DNA from: Peromyscus leucopus
Taxonomy: Eukaryota; Chordata; Mammalia; Rodentia; Cricetidae
NCBI RefSeq assembly: GCF_004664715.2
Contig: NC_051075.1
Coordinates: 39,153,458-39,217,457, forward strand
Direction: 5' to 3'
Length of the DNA stretch: 64,000 bases
Part shown: positions 34,392 to 45,730 of the stretch, piece by piece
Layout of the letters: every line of letters begins with the position of its first letter
Position numbering within the stretch: position 1 is the stretch's first letter
Translations under genes and position numbers: made by a program
The notes under the pieces: generated by a model
The model's input: only the letters and a program-made list of their open reading frames with translations
Told to the model about the DNA's origin: nothing
Database searches by the model: none

Positions 34392-36123
34392 TCGAAATGC
34401 AGCAGATTATGAGCAACATTTTCCAAGTCCAAGAAAAATACATTTCCTTCTAGACAAGGAACCCTCACCTGGGTTTAGAGAAAGGACTAGCCCGATCTGG
34501 TTTCAATCAGGTGCCACTGGGAATACAGCGAGTTTCTCCTGTATTCTTGGCTCGCAGTGGGTGTCTAGGACACAACTGTATCTTGTAGGCTCCAGAAGGG
34601 GAACTTGAATGTTAGAGTCCTCCCAGCTGGGGTGGGGCACTGCTGGCTACCCTGGGGTTCTGTACCCCAGACCTCATCCAACCGGATGCTAATTTTAGCT
34701 TGCAATCTCCTTCCAGGCAAGCCTGATGAGTGTCTAGATTTAAAGGTAAAGTGAGAGAGGAATAAACCACTTCCCCAGCCAATACATCAAGTTTCACTCA
34801 CTGACTGAGATCCAAGGAGCCAGAATCAAGCTTCAGATCTTTACATTGAGATAGGCAACAAATTATAAGCCCCGAGTGGCGAGGAATCAATGACAGCAGG
34901 ACTCTGAGAAGGCCAGACACCAGGAAGAAAGAAATTTCTCAAAGTAGCAGAGGACTCAGCAAGTGGGAGATCCATAAGCCAGTGGAGAGAACAATTTTGT
35001 TTAAAAGTCTGCCCACAGATTTGAAGTGAAGGAAAAAAATCCATCATAAAAGATGTGCTTTTGTTCTGGGTCAAGATTTATTTTTCAGTCAGCTCATGAA
35101 AACTAACTAGATGACTTTTTTGATGAGATGAGGAATAGATCTGAATGTTCACTTAAGGTCATATAAAGGTCTAGAAATTCACAAGAAGTTGGCTTTTCCA
35201 AGGTTGCCTTTGATAGCTCAAGCCTCATGCAATTTTCTTCTATTGGATTTTCTAGGTAATTTTTGTTTTGTTTTAAACAGGATCTTGCCATGTAGCCCAG
35301 ATTGACTTCTGATGAAATACCTCTGCCCCAGCAGCTCCCAGATTCAGGAATTACATGTGAGTGGCACCCTGGATGGTGTTTCCATGGTTAATTCTTTCCT
35401 TTCTCTCTATGTAGTATATATTCATATTCATATTCAATTCTATGTTCATTTACTTACTTTCTCCCAAGACACTAAGATTTTTTTGATGTTAGATTCTGGT
35501 CATGTTTTTTTTTGTGTGTGTGTGAGTTGATGTGTCTTGCCTTTTCTCAAATGTGTGGATGTTTGTCTTCAGTTTAGGAACCAACATGATATCCTGACCT
35601 CCACAGAACTTCCTATAGTTGCCCTGTCCCATCTAAGGGTTAATACAGAAGGCCAGGCCCATTCTGGGTTTGACTAGGCCCAGGTCCAAGTTTGTTCTTT
35701 CCTGACCATATGATGCTGGTAAGGCACTTAATCTCTCTGAGTTTCTCAGCACATCATCTGTAAAAAGGGTGGCCATTTAAACACTGAACAGAACTAATAA
35801 AAATAGAAATGGATATTAGGAGGGTAATTTCATAATTAGCATAATCCAGGAATTAAACAACAACTTCAACTTATCAAAGTAGATGTTTATATCTTCCTAT
35901 TCTCCTTCTATCTACCTCAATTTGTTCCTTGGTGTCCATGGGGAGATAGGTCCCAAGAACCTTCAGGGATACCTAAACCAACAGATATTCAAGTCCCTTA
36001 TATGAAAAGGCATAGGGTAGTGACTGTCTAGAACTTGCTGTATCTTCCTGTATTCTTAAGTCATCCATAGATTACTTTAGGACATCTGAGAGAACACAAG
36101 TGCTGTGTAAATAGTTGCTATGT
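34391..36123. other. Single-copy stretch with two weak relics
   Basis: 35262-35370 may be a reversed old B1 ('aacaggatcttgccatgtag'). 35695-35780 resembles MIR ('aaggcacttaatctctctg', 'catctgtaaaaagggtgg'). Otherwise not recognised. Confidence 0.45.
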
Positions 36124-36490
36124 GTGGTGGTTTGAAAAAAAAAAAAAAGCCTCCAGAGGGAGTGGCACTATTAAGAGGTGTGGCTTTGTTGGAGTAGGTG
36201 TGGTCTTTCTGAAGGAAGTGTGTCATTGTGAGAATGGGCGTTGAGGTCTCTTATACTCAAGCTGCACTCACTGTGGCACACGGTTGCTTCTGCTGCCTAC
36301 AGATCCAGATGTAGAACTCTCAGCTCCTTCTCCAGCACCAGGTCCTGCCTGCACGCCGCCATGCCACCTGCCATGACAATAATGGACTAAATCTCTGAAC
36401 TCTAAGCCAGCCCCCATGAAATGTTTTCCTTTATAAGAGTTGCCGTGGTCATGGTGTCTCTTCACAGCCGTAGAAACCCTAACGAAGACA
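36124..36490 (+). mobile_element. Rodent L1 3' end (Lx-type), sense
   Basis: 'tgtggtggtttgaaaa', 'aagaggtgtggctttgttgg', 'gatgtagaactctcagctcc', 'gttttcctttataagagttg' and 'gtagaaaccctaacgaagac' match the same 3' block as at 19137. Confidence 0.82.
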
Positions 36491-37524
36491 CCGCGCTTTA
36501 TTGTTCAGGGACTAGTAAGAAAAGGAGCTTGATGTGTTCATGTAGATGTATGCTTTTCAAATGTTTTTGACCTAAGGTTGGTTGAAGTCGACAGCTGCAG
36601 AACCTACACATATAGAGGGCTTTCACTGTCTCTCTATGTTTTAGCCTCTTTCAGAAGAAAAGAATGCTATATGTATTAAACAGTCCTGTATCCATTCCAT
36701 TTATTTTTATTTGTTTACAGGGAATGTAAGGCAGGTGTTAATAGTAGCCACCAGGGATGTATCAGTAAAAATTTCTCATGGTTGTATTTTTTTCCACGAG
36801 ATCATCATTTAGTGAGATGGCCAGATCCTGAACAAAGTGTCAAATAATGGATGAGAAGAGGACAGTCTGTGGAACTAACAAAGGGAGGAGCTGAATCCTC
36901 TTGGGCTCAGGTGGTGAAAACAGCCTTCCCCCTGGTCTTTTTGCGTCTAGTTTTATCCCTTCCATTATTGTTGTTACTGGAGGACCACATTGATGCCAGA
37001 GGGGTCTTTCTCATAAGGAAGCAGTTAACAATACTTGCTCCTTCAAGGCCTTCCGTGATCCCTTATTGCTTACCCTAAGCTGTCATTGAGTGTGAACAAC
37101 ACAGACGTGTCCCTTGCCCCTCTCAAACAAGCCAGCTTTTCTTACTTTTTCCTCTGCTGGACCCCACTCACAGAAGATGCCTTTTCCTCCCCTGGGGTCT
37201 GGAGGAGTGGCCCTGGATGTGATGCTGCTGTAGGTTCTACATTTCCTTGAAATCCCTTGAAGATTTATGTAAATGTTGAAATCTGCTCCATAATAGCCAA
37301 GTGTGTTTGACTAGAAAAGAATTGGTGTAACCTGTAAGATTTGTTGGTAAGTTTGTGAGGCTGGAAACACCTGTCAGGGCATGGTCCTCCAGAGGCCCCC
37401 AGCTAGGAGAAGGGGAGACTTGATCAGATGAAGTTCAGACTAATCATGAGGTATGAAGGATGACATGGGCTGAGTTCTACTGATGTTTCCTGACACCAAT
37501 GCTTCTCTTACCCATTTTCCAAAC
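36491..37524. other. No recognised feature
   Basis: Mixed single-copy-looking sequence with no recognised repeat or gene. Confidence 0.45.
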
Positions 37525-38045
37525 TCATTTCAGCCCATCTGATGATAAACCAGCCTGCCTCCATCTTGGGCTTGAAACCCATCTTATAGTAAAGACAAAC
37601 TAGGCTCATTCCCATTTGTGATTAAATCTGTTTCTCGAGGACTGGGTTGTTCCCCACCTGTAACCTTAACTGTACGTGGTCTGTACTGCTTGTTCCAGGA
37701 AACAGCAACCGTGCTTTTGTTTCAAGAAATTGTTAGGGTCACCTTGTGATGATCACCTTGTTTGTACCCATGCCTTTATTTCAGGAGGTTGTTATGACCA
37801 ACTTGTTGTGCTGATATTCTCCATCTGTGATTCTCACTTATTTGCCTGCCAAATCCCCCATTTGGGAACCCTCTACACCAGAGTTATCAAAACCTCATCT
37901 TCCCCATGTCCAGGACCACTCTCTGAAACCTGCATTAACAGAGACGGCCACCGTCTCCTTCTGCTGTGCACCATAAAAAAAGCTTGCTCCGATCTGGCCA
38001 TTGGAGTTGGTGGTCTTTTACTCTTATCTGGTAGGATTAACACTG
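37525..38045 (+). mobile_element. LTR-like segment of a rodent endogenous retrovirus, apparently solo
   Basis: The text 'ccagcctgcctccatcttgg', 'aaatctgtttctcgagg', 'tttgcctgccaaatcccc', 'catttgggaaccctctac', 'agagacggccaccgtctcc' and 'cttgctccgatctggccatt' follows a rodent LTR that I recognise only by general layout (U3, then an R/U5 ending in 'ttggagttggtggtctttta'). The ends are approximate. An open frame of 224 codons crosses the 3' half and runs on past it. It contains no retroviral domain and is a by-product of the LTR text. Confidence 0.55.
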
Positions 38046-38374
38046 ACCTGGTGCTAGGCTCTCTCCTTGCTCTCTTCCGTGGCTTATGGCCCATTCTTGT
38101 GCTACTCCCAACATCCTTCTTGTCCTATCTGTACAACCGATCCTGGGAGCTCAGGCCCCCAGGGGAGAGCTCAGGTAGGATTTCTCCAGCACCCTCAGAC
38201 AGAGTTCATTTCTTCTTGTATCACCATCCTTCTGTTCTTTCTTCCTGTCCGGTTATCACACTAAATTTGTTTAAATATTCATCCATCATCTGTATGGGCA
38301 AGGCAGTTCTTGAAAGCCAAGGAAACTGTCATGAGGTCTCTAGTTTCTAGCCCGCACCGGAACACCTGGGAGTA
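38046..38374. other. No recognised feature
   Basis: Single-copy-looking sequence between the LTR and a MIR relic. Confidence 0.4.
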
Positions 38375-38590
38375 AAGATAACACCTGCCATTTATTGACC
38401 CCTTCTGGTTCAGACTTTATTTGATGTAACTTAATAAGTAAATTAAGTAAATCAACCATTTGACAGTCTCAGGAAGGTCCTAGCTGTTTTTACACTTTAC
38501 ATATGGGAAAACTGAGGCACAAAGATGTAAAATAAGTTGTGTAAGCAGCGAGGTCAGGCTTTTGAACCGAGGCATTGTGATGTCAATAAG
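38375..38590 (-). repeat. MIR SINE, antisense
   Basis: 'catttattgaccccttctgg', 'tttacatatgggaaaactg' and 'aggcacaaagatgtaaaat' then 'tttgaaccgaggca' match the reversed MIR ('catttattgagcgcttac ... ttttacagatgaggaaactgaggcacagag ... ttcgaacccaggc'). Confidence 0.75.
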
Positions 38591-38801
38591 ATTCTCTATT
38601 CTGTGGAATAATTATTTGATGACTGAATGACTGAATTAGTGAACAAGGATGAGCTACATAACTTTCAATTCACTCTACCACTCGGCAATAGAGCATGAAT
38701 GGTAATTCTGAAGGAAGATACGGTGGCATGTGGCCCCTTCCCATATGTGTCCACTCTGGGGGATTTCTGAGTATCTGCAATTTCCAATGGCAAGCCAGTG
38801 T

Positions 38802-39256
38802 ACTGGCCAGGTTTGTGTCAACTTGACACAAGTGTTTGTCACCTGAGAGGAGGGGACCTCCAATTGAGAAAACGCCCCCAGAAGATCAGGTTGTCGGGCA
38901 AGCCTGTAGGGCTGTTAATAATATTAACTAGTTAAGTTATTATTTTAATTAGTGATTGATGGGGGAAGGGCCCAGCCCATGGTGGGTGGTGCCATCCCTG
39001 GGCTGGTGGTCTGGGATTCTATAAGAAAGCAGGCTGAGCAAGCCATGGAAAGCAAGCCAGTAAGGTATACCCCTCCATGGTTTCTGCATCAACTCCTGCC
39101 TCAGGTTCCTGCCCTGCTTGAGTTCCTGTCCTGACTTCCTGTGATGATGGATGAACAGTGATGTGGAAGCAAAAGCTGAGTGCCCTGCTCCCAACCCCCA
39201 CCCCAGTTGCTTTGGTCATGGTGTTTCATCACAGCAACAGTAACCGCACCTGAGAC
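38802..39256 (+). mobile_element. Rodent L1 3' end (Lx-type), sense
   Basis: 'ttgtgtcaacttgacacaag', 'tagtgattgatgggggaagg', 'gcccagcccatggtgggtgg', 'tctataagaaagcaggctga' and 'catggtgtttcatcacagc' are textbook pieces of the common rodent block. About 32 bp of AT-rich sequence near 38920-38950 interrupts it. Confidence 0.88.
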
Positions 39257-39537
39257 AGCTAAGCTATGTCCACTGACGGACAGGAAAGTAGAAGTGATCT
39301 GCTCTGACCCTGCATGGCTACAGCGTCACCAGTCTGGACTAATTGGAACTGGCTTCGGGAACCTCTAGAGAACCAAGAAAGCTCTCTCGAGACTCTGAAT
39401 TAATTCTAAAGACATCTGCTAATTTTTTATGATTCTCTACAAATCTGGGCTGGCTGCTTGTAGAAACTAGGTCCACGTGAGCTCTGCTCTGAGAATATTA
39501 TATCCTAACTCTAACCCTAACTCACTTTGATCCACTG

Positions 39538-39850
39538 TGAAGTTTCTTATTGTCAACTTGACAGCATCTAGTATCACCTAGGAGATAAACTTCCGTGCAT
39601 GTCTGTGTGGGAGTTTCGACACTGGGTTCATTGAGATGGGGAGACTGCTACTGAATGAATTTGGCGTCATTCCATGGGCTGTGTCCGGAATTCACTCTGG
39701 TTCTGTGGATACAGTGTGGTCAGCAGCCTCTTGGTCCTATTGCTCTGTTCTCCCTGATGATCTGTAGACTATGACCTTGAACTGTTCGTTTATGATACTG
39801 CCTTTTTTCCAGATATTTGATCACAGCCAAGAGAAAAGTTACCAATACAC
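39538..39850 (+). mobile_element. L1-type 3' fragment, sense
   Basis: 'cttattgtcaacttgacagc', 'tatcacctaggagataaac' and 'cattccatgggctgtgtcc' fit a more diverged relative of the preceding block. It lies about 280 bp further along in the same orientation. Confidence 0.65.
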
Positions 39851-40835
39851 GCTCTGTCCTGGAATAATGGCGGGAGTCAGGCTGGCCCTCCTGCAGCCTG
39901 TTATATGACTGCATTAGGCTGACAGTGCCTGGGGGATGCCTCCCTGGTCCAACATCTATGCTTCAATAAATAGAAGAACACATCACCAACCCTGTCACTC
40001 CTCCTTCCCTTTTCCTTTTCTTTCTTTTCCGAGGCTATGGTTATGATCACCAAAGTTAACGGAGAAAGGCAATGGCTGAGGCTATTGAAGAGCACTATAT
40101 CGACTCTGGGATAAATAAGATATTGATTTTTAAAAAACATTGACTCTGGGTGTAGAGTGCTAAGCCATAAATAGGACATCTATATCCCACCTCTCCTCCC
40201 AAGGCTCAGGGATCACTGAGGAAGAAAGGATGGAAAGTGTGGACGAGCCAGAGTGGAGGATGACCACAAGGAGACCGTCTTAGGGACACAGCAGAGTAGA
40301 TGCACACATGAAGGTTGTAACAGCATGCACAAGATCTGTGCAAACCCAAGCTGGACCCAATCCCCGCATGGCGAGGGCAGTGGGCACGAAGTCCTAACCT
40401 TAGCCAGGGACCTATCGGCGATTGTTAGCTGGCTAGAGAAGGGGTCCGTTGTGTTGTGTTTGGTTTTGAGGGTGCTGTCCCTGAAGGTTGACCATGCTCC
40501 AGTGGAAGACTGCGACACATCCAAAAATACATGGGCAGTGTAACTTGAACTCCAAAGGTGCATTTAAAAAACAAAACAAAACCACAAAAGTTCACAAAGT
40601 TAGGTAGGTAGGGAAGGGGGTCGATCTGCAATCTGGTGGGAGTTGGGGAAGGGGCAGATATGATTAAAACACATTTAAACAATTCTCAAGGAACTAGTTT
40701 TAAAAACCAAACGAAACAGTAAAAACCCTTATTCTGAACTGTGCTTTGTAAAAACATTAACTGATTCAAGTTTTCTGGGATGCATTTTGATACTGTGTGT
40801 TAAACACTATGTATTGAAGCCATGTATTTCTTTTC
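39851..40835. other. No recognised feature
   Basis: Single-copy-looking. The frames at 40213-40563 and 40253-40543 overlap on opposite strands and show no recognisable domain. Confidence 0.45.
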
Positions 40836-41400
40836 AGAACTGGGGACTGAGTTTAGGGCCTCCCAAGACACTACACAGCTGTGTGGTGATATTGTGTTCC
40901 CTAAAATATTGTGTACCCTAATAAACTTATCTGGGGTCAGAGAACAGAACAGCCACTAGATACAGAAGCCAGAAAATGGTGGCACACACACCTTTGGTCC
41001 TATCACTTGGGAGGCAGAGATTCATCCAGATTTCTGTGAGTTTAAAGCCACATGGGAAACAGTCAGGCATGGTGACTCACACCTTTAATTCCAGGAAGTG
41101 ATGGCAGAAAGCAGAAAGGTATATAAGGCGTGAGGACCAGGAACTAGAGCTGGTTAAGCTTTTGGGCTTTTGAACAACACAGTTCAGCTGAGATTCATTC
41201 TGGATAAAGACTGAGAGGCTTCCAGTCTAAGGAAACAGGATCAGCTGGGAAATAGGTGAGGTGAGGTGGCTGTGGCTTGTTCTGCTTCTCTGATCTTCCA
41301 GCATTCACCCCAATACCTGGCTCCAGGTTTGTTTTTACTAATAAGAACTTCTAAGATTCATGCTACACAACTGCTTGGCTATTCAGCTACATCCCCATCC
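40836..41400 (-). mobile_element. ID/B4-type SINE, antisense, split by a solo LTR
   Basis: The left part (40836-40881, 'aactggggactgagtttagg') and the right part (41368-41400, 'ttcagctacatcccc') are the two halves of a reversed ID head. The 486 bp between them is a separate element with its own target duplication, so the SINE was present first. Confidence 0.65.
40882..41367 (+). mobile_element. Solo LTR (RMER17-like), nested in a SINE
   Basis: It begins TG ('tgtggtgatattgtgttcc') and ends CA ('agattcatgctaca'), 486 bp. A 6-bp direct repeat with one mismatch flanks it, 'cagctg' (40876-40881) and 'caactg' (41368-41373), as expected for an ERVK-type integration. Internal text such as 'aataaacttatctggggtc', a B1-like stretch ('aggcagagattcatccag') and 'cacccc' + 'aatacctggctccagg' resembles the rodent RMER17 group. 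No internal retroviral genes are present. Confidence 0.75.
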
Positions 41401-41409
41401 ATTAGAACA

Positions 41410-41633
41410 GTGGTTCTCAACCTTCCTAATGCTGTGACCCTTTGATACAGTTCCTCATGCTGTGATAACCCCCAGCCATAAAATTATTTCATGCTACTTC
41501 ATAACTGTAATTTTGCTACTGTTATGAACCGTAATGTGAATATCTGATGTGCAGAATGGTCTTAGGCAACGCCTTGTGAAAGGATGGTTCAACCTCCCCA
41601 AAGGGCTTGTGACCCACTGATTGAGAACTGCTG
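41410..41633. mobile_element. URR1-type non-autonomous hAT DNA transposon
   Basis: Terminal inverted repeats are recognisable ('gtggttctcaacc' at left, 'ttgagaactgc' at right). An 8-bp direct repeat 'ttagaaca' lies at 41402-41409 and 41634-41641, the length typical of hAT elements. Internal words 'gctgtgaccctttgatac' and 'cataactgtaattttgctac' match the rodent URR1 family. No transposase. Confidence 0.92.
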
Positions 41634-41859
41634 TTAGAACATTAATACCTTTTAATAAATAGAATAATTGTTACCAGTAAAACATAAGCAAGTGGAGATT
41701 TACTTAGAGGATCATCTATGAAATACTATTTGTGTGAGCAACTAAAGATTTAACAGCTGAGAATCTGGTTAAATAAATCATGGATTATGGATTATAAGAT
41801 GTATATGACAGATATTGGCACTACTAAAATAATACAATGGACTTAATAAACGACAAGAA

Positions 41860-42580
41860 CCTAGGAAAGCCGGTCTGAGCAACCTGGAGGACCATGGCAT
41901 CCCAGAGACGCCTGGAACTGAGAAGGGCCACAGCGGCGCAGCACAGCTTCAAAAGGCAGGAGCGTCCTCGATCTGCAATCAAAAGCCGCCTTCCCTCATC
42001 AGTGATGATCTCGTGAGCAGTGGCACATCTGAAACACTCACTGGATCCCACTGAGTAGTTTGCCTCTGATTGTAGCCTCCTTCCCGGGAGAGGGAAAAGG
42101 GGAAGGCGCCTTTGTGCTTAAGAGCTTCCAGAAAGCGAGGAACGCATTAGGATTAAAGGAGGCGTCGGGTTTTAGCATTAATGTGATTGGGGTTTTTCGG
42201 TTTCTGTTGGGAGGTTACTGGGTTTCTCTGGCAGGAGGACAATAATGGCATTTGCTTAATTCATAAAACATCTGGGGGGAAACAAATGAGACTACACATG
42301 CAAATCGTGTCTTAAATGGCATCTCATTGTGTCCTGAACAACCATTAGCTATAATTCTAATGGGTTTATTATAATTTTCCTTTCCGTGGCTCATGATTGG
42401 GCCCAGGAGAGCCTTGCATTAACAAAGCAGCAAACCGCGAGTCAGAGGCTCCAGCTCCATGGTGGTAGACAAAGGCCCGAGTTCGCACGGCTGCTGGCGA
42501 ACCGCAGACCACGTTGCCACATTGCCGAGGGCTGCGCTCACACAAGGCAAAGAAAGCCGGTTTTTATTTCGGGGTACAGG
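41860..42580. promoter_or_regulatory. CpG-enriched candidate regulatory segment with octamer motif
   Basis: CpGs recur throughout, which is unusual for this window. In 42421-42580 a hand count gives 45 C, 47 G and 12 CpG in 160 bp (57.5% GC, observed/expected about 0.9), just short of island length. Upstream lies AT-rich sequence with an exact POU octamer ATGCAAAT (42298-42305) and 'cattagctataattctaatgg'. No repeat family was recognised. A frame of 125 codons (42386-42763) crosses the CpG cluster and the AT-rich text beyond it, with no recognisable domain. Enhancer or small promoter is inference. Confidence 0.38.
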
Positions 42581-44424
42581 ACTGAGAAGGTTATTGGTTG
42601 TGAACTATCAGAAAAGTTATTTGGGTTCATCATGTCATGTTTGAGCAGGGAGGAAATTGTCTATATGGTAGACAAAGAGCTGCTTGCTTCAGTGGGCACC
42701 GAGGACCATGTCATTTTGAAAACGTATTTCCTTTCTCTTCTTCATAAGTCTACCATAGTATGAGGCAGAAAAATAATTTTTTTTTTTTTGCAGGTGAAGG
42801 AGAATGCTTCCCTGAAGGAATTTAGATCCCATCTCATATGGAACTTTTTTAAAAGTATGTGTTTATTATTTAAACAGGATGGCGAATGCAGATTCTCTGT
42901 TTTGGGCACAATGGAAATGCAGGAGATAATGTCGATTGAAGAGCTCTAAAGTTAGCTGAGATAGTTACCCAAGATGGACCGATTCCTTTGCATTTCCTTC
43001 AGAAAATACAATTAAATGGTATCTCCATCTGAGAAGCATTCATGTGTTCAGACCTTGAAGAAATACAGCCCATTGATGGCAAGCCATCCACCATGAGGTG
43101 CAAGGGTACCTCAGTTTATGCTTTAAACTGATGTTAAGGGTATGTTTGGAATCCATGTGGGTTGCTGGCAGAAGATTAAAAAAAAAATAAAAGGAAATGG
43201 CTTCATGCTTAGCATTTTCATCTGTAGACTGAGGAGGGTCTGCTAAGTGTGAGGAGGCAGCTATGGCCCACTATTCCCGGATGCCATGCTGGAGGGTATC
43301 ATTGTCCAAGAAGAATACACCATGGTCATACACATACCTTACTTGGCAATGTCCAGAAGAAAAAAACACCTAAAATACTGTCCCCAAGGCACAGCACGAT
43401 TCTTTAAGTTAAATGTTAGCTGGTGCGATGAAATGGATGAATTCTGAAGCCGTTGTGGAAGACTCAGGTTAGGGAAGCCTGCTGGAGGGGCATTTCACCA
43501 CAATAACACGTGTGGGGTTCGTATGGGTGGTTCTATAGAATCTCCCTTAGAGATGCCATTGGCTGCCGCTGAGACAGGGAGGATGATCTTCTCTTCCCAG
43601 GACCAGCTTCGCTGTCATTTTAGCGACTGGATGCAGGATGAATGCAGGGACCGGTTGCCACAGCAACCGCATCTTCAGGAAAGGTGATGAGAGAAATCAT
43701 TTCTCTCTGAATGCTAATAGGTTGTCACATTCATCTTAAACCAGCTGTTTCCCACTGTTTGCCTGATTGCCAGGAAGCCAAAGAGATTATTTACAGATTA
43801 AGGACTGCTGTTCGGTGTGATCATCTTGGCCATACTTTATGCTGGCTCTTCTAGGACAAGGCAAAAATAATAATAATTTAAATCAAAATGCTAAGGGTTA
43901 AGTTTAATGTGAGGTTTGTGACTTTTACTTCAAGGAATTAAGGGCTTTTTATAGTACATAGAAGCCATTTTTTTTTTAAAAGCAGGAATCATTTAGTGTT
44001 AAGGCCAATTAGGCCTTATATAAATTACATGCCCTGTAGAGGCTGAGCCCTGTTGCCTGTACACAAATATGAGCTGGGATTCTCCCGGTGCAAGCTTGTG
44101 AAGGGCATCATCCAGAGAGACAAAATCTGCACATGAGACTATTTTTGAATCCTGGAAGTAACACGGAACAGGAAATTTTTGTCTGTCCCATCATTAGCTC
44201 CAAGCAGAAGATTAAAGACCCCATTCACCAATGGGAATACAGACCTATGCAAGTTTCCCCCACACTTGACTTGTTGTTGAGCAGTTGTGATGTGTAATGG
44301 GGTTAGTTAGTTGCTATATGGCTCACCCTTCCATTCCTTAGGAGTAGAAATCACTGGGAAAACTGAACCTTACACAGTGTTTAATTTCCTGGTTTACTTG
44401 AGACAGGGCCCTTAGTCTGTCACA
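42581..44424. other. About 1.8 kb with no recognised repeat
   Basis: AT-leaning single-copy sequence. 43735-44030 ('tgattgccaggaagcc', 'ataataataatttaaatc') looks like possible conserved non-coding DNA. No exon was recognised. Confidence 0.4.
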
Positions 44425-44490
44425 TGCTAGTATGACTTGGACTAAGTTAATTTTTGTAAGCCTCAGTTTCCCAGCTTCCTTATGGGAATA
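44425..44490 (+). repeat. MIR-like fragment
   Basis: 'gtatgacttggactaagtta' and 'gcctcagtttcccagcttcc' resemble the MIR core ('tgtgaccttgggcaagttac ... gcctcagtttcctcatctg'). Confidence 0.55.
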
Positions 44491-44495
44491 TGGAG

Positions 44496-44498
<3 letters not shown>

Positions 44499-44551
<53 letters not shown>

Positions 44552-44588
44552 CAGAGAGAGAGACAGAGAGAGAGACAGAAAGAGAGAC

Positions 44589-44639
<51 letters not shown>
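44499..44639. repeat. (GA)n microsatellite with ACAG interruptions
   Basis: About 140 bp of purine-rich GA repeats with 'gacaga' steps in the middle. Its translation as alternating E/R is meaningless. Confidence 0.96.
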
Positions 44640-44641
<2 letters not shown>

Positions 44642-45211
44642 TAAATAGTTTAATATAAAAGGATTAGTGAGATTAAATTAGGCCTCTCATAAGCAGCATC
44701 CAGGACGATGCCAGCCATGGGATGCTGCAAAAAGTTATCCAAGCCAACGACATCACTATTTTCTTATTATGAAAAAGTCTTTGGTGGCCTCAATGTGAAG
44801 AACTTTGCTGCCTAATGTGAAAAACCAGAGGAAGTGCTAATTGTTACAATGTCTACCTGAATCCTGAGGTTCATCAACTAAAACAGTGTCTAACTATCCA
44901 TTGCCCTGAGCTGTGAGTGATTTGGGAACCATATCATGACATGACCTAGATTCATGTAAGCATGTTTCTAAAGGAAAAATTGCCTTTGGATACTTAACAC
45001 CCACTAAAAATAATATTGAGAAAAATTCAGTGGTACAGAAACATGTTTCTAAGTGAAAAAAGTAGATTGTGAGATAAAGTGATGTGACTATAATATTAAG
45101 GTATCACAGAAGAAAGGGATACCAGGGGAGCCATACACATGTATGCACATGAGTTGCATATATTCTCACTAGAAGAATATTTCAATAGGTATGTCTGGGT
45201 CTTGGGCTTAC
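44640..45211. other. No recognised feature
   Basis: AT-rich single-copy-looking sequence. Confidence 0.45.
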
Positions 45212-45730
45212 AGAGATTTTATTTCTTAAATTCTCATCTTTAGTTAATGTAGTTTCTGCACTCACTCTGGACTGAATTGTAGTTTTAGAAACAGTGGCTC
45301 CAAGAACAGTACTGGAATCGTCCTTGAGTGTGACTTTCCTGGGAGCTGATTGTCTTTGCTGCTGGTGAATCTCGCCAGGCTGAGGAGCAGAAGCAGCCCC
45401 TGGAGGACACTGTGCAGCAGGCTGGCACCTCATTAGAGCGGCTCTGTGTGTGCTGGGATCACTGAAACCGGCTGCACCTGCTTTTGGTCTCAGGGTCCAA
45501 GAAGACCAAATCACAGGAGTCACCTTGTCATCCTGAAGTCCTCCTTCAAAGCCTTCTCTGTGCACAAGGTCCCCAGTGACGGCCTCTGTGCCGCTGTCGA
45601 TACCGTGGCAGTCGGCGGAGTGCCCCAGCTCTTTCCGGCTGCTCCCCGTGGCCTTTGACTGACTAGCTCTCAGCTCAGGGACACTTAGGCTCCGGATTGG
45701 CAGCCAGGAAGAGTAGAGCCGTGAAGGTAG
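45212..45730 (-). other. Exon-like open frame of 519 nt, unidentified
   Basis: Read on the minus strand, a C-rich tract and 'ccttgcag' (acceptor-like, 45731-45740) precede a stretch open in one frame for 173 codons. It ends at a donor-like 'ct|gtaagc' (GT at 45211-45210). The length is a multiple of three and both borders fall in phase 0. The stretch holds 12 CpGs in its right 300 bp, more than its surroundings. The frame carries on to a stop about 30 nt past the donor and is also open upstream through the acceptor-like text, where only a TTG and no ATG is seen. I recognise no domain: the product would be Ser/Ala/Pro/Gln-rich. Frames this long are expected about once by chance in 64 kb, so a real exon, a retrocopy or chance are all possible. 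Confidence 0.25.

Noticed and set aside
37676..38350. 224-codon open frame on the plus strand, the longest in the window
   Set aside because: It lies across the 3' half of an LTR-like segment and flanking sequence. It shows no retroviral or cellular domain and no splice or start context I trust. Composition-driven chance is the simplest reading.
39503..39524. Telomere-like 'ctaactctaaccctaac'
   Set aside because: Only about two imperfect units, too short to be an interstitial telomeric array.
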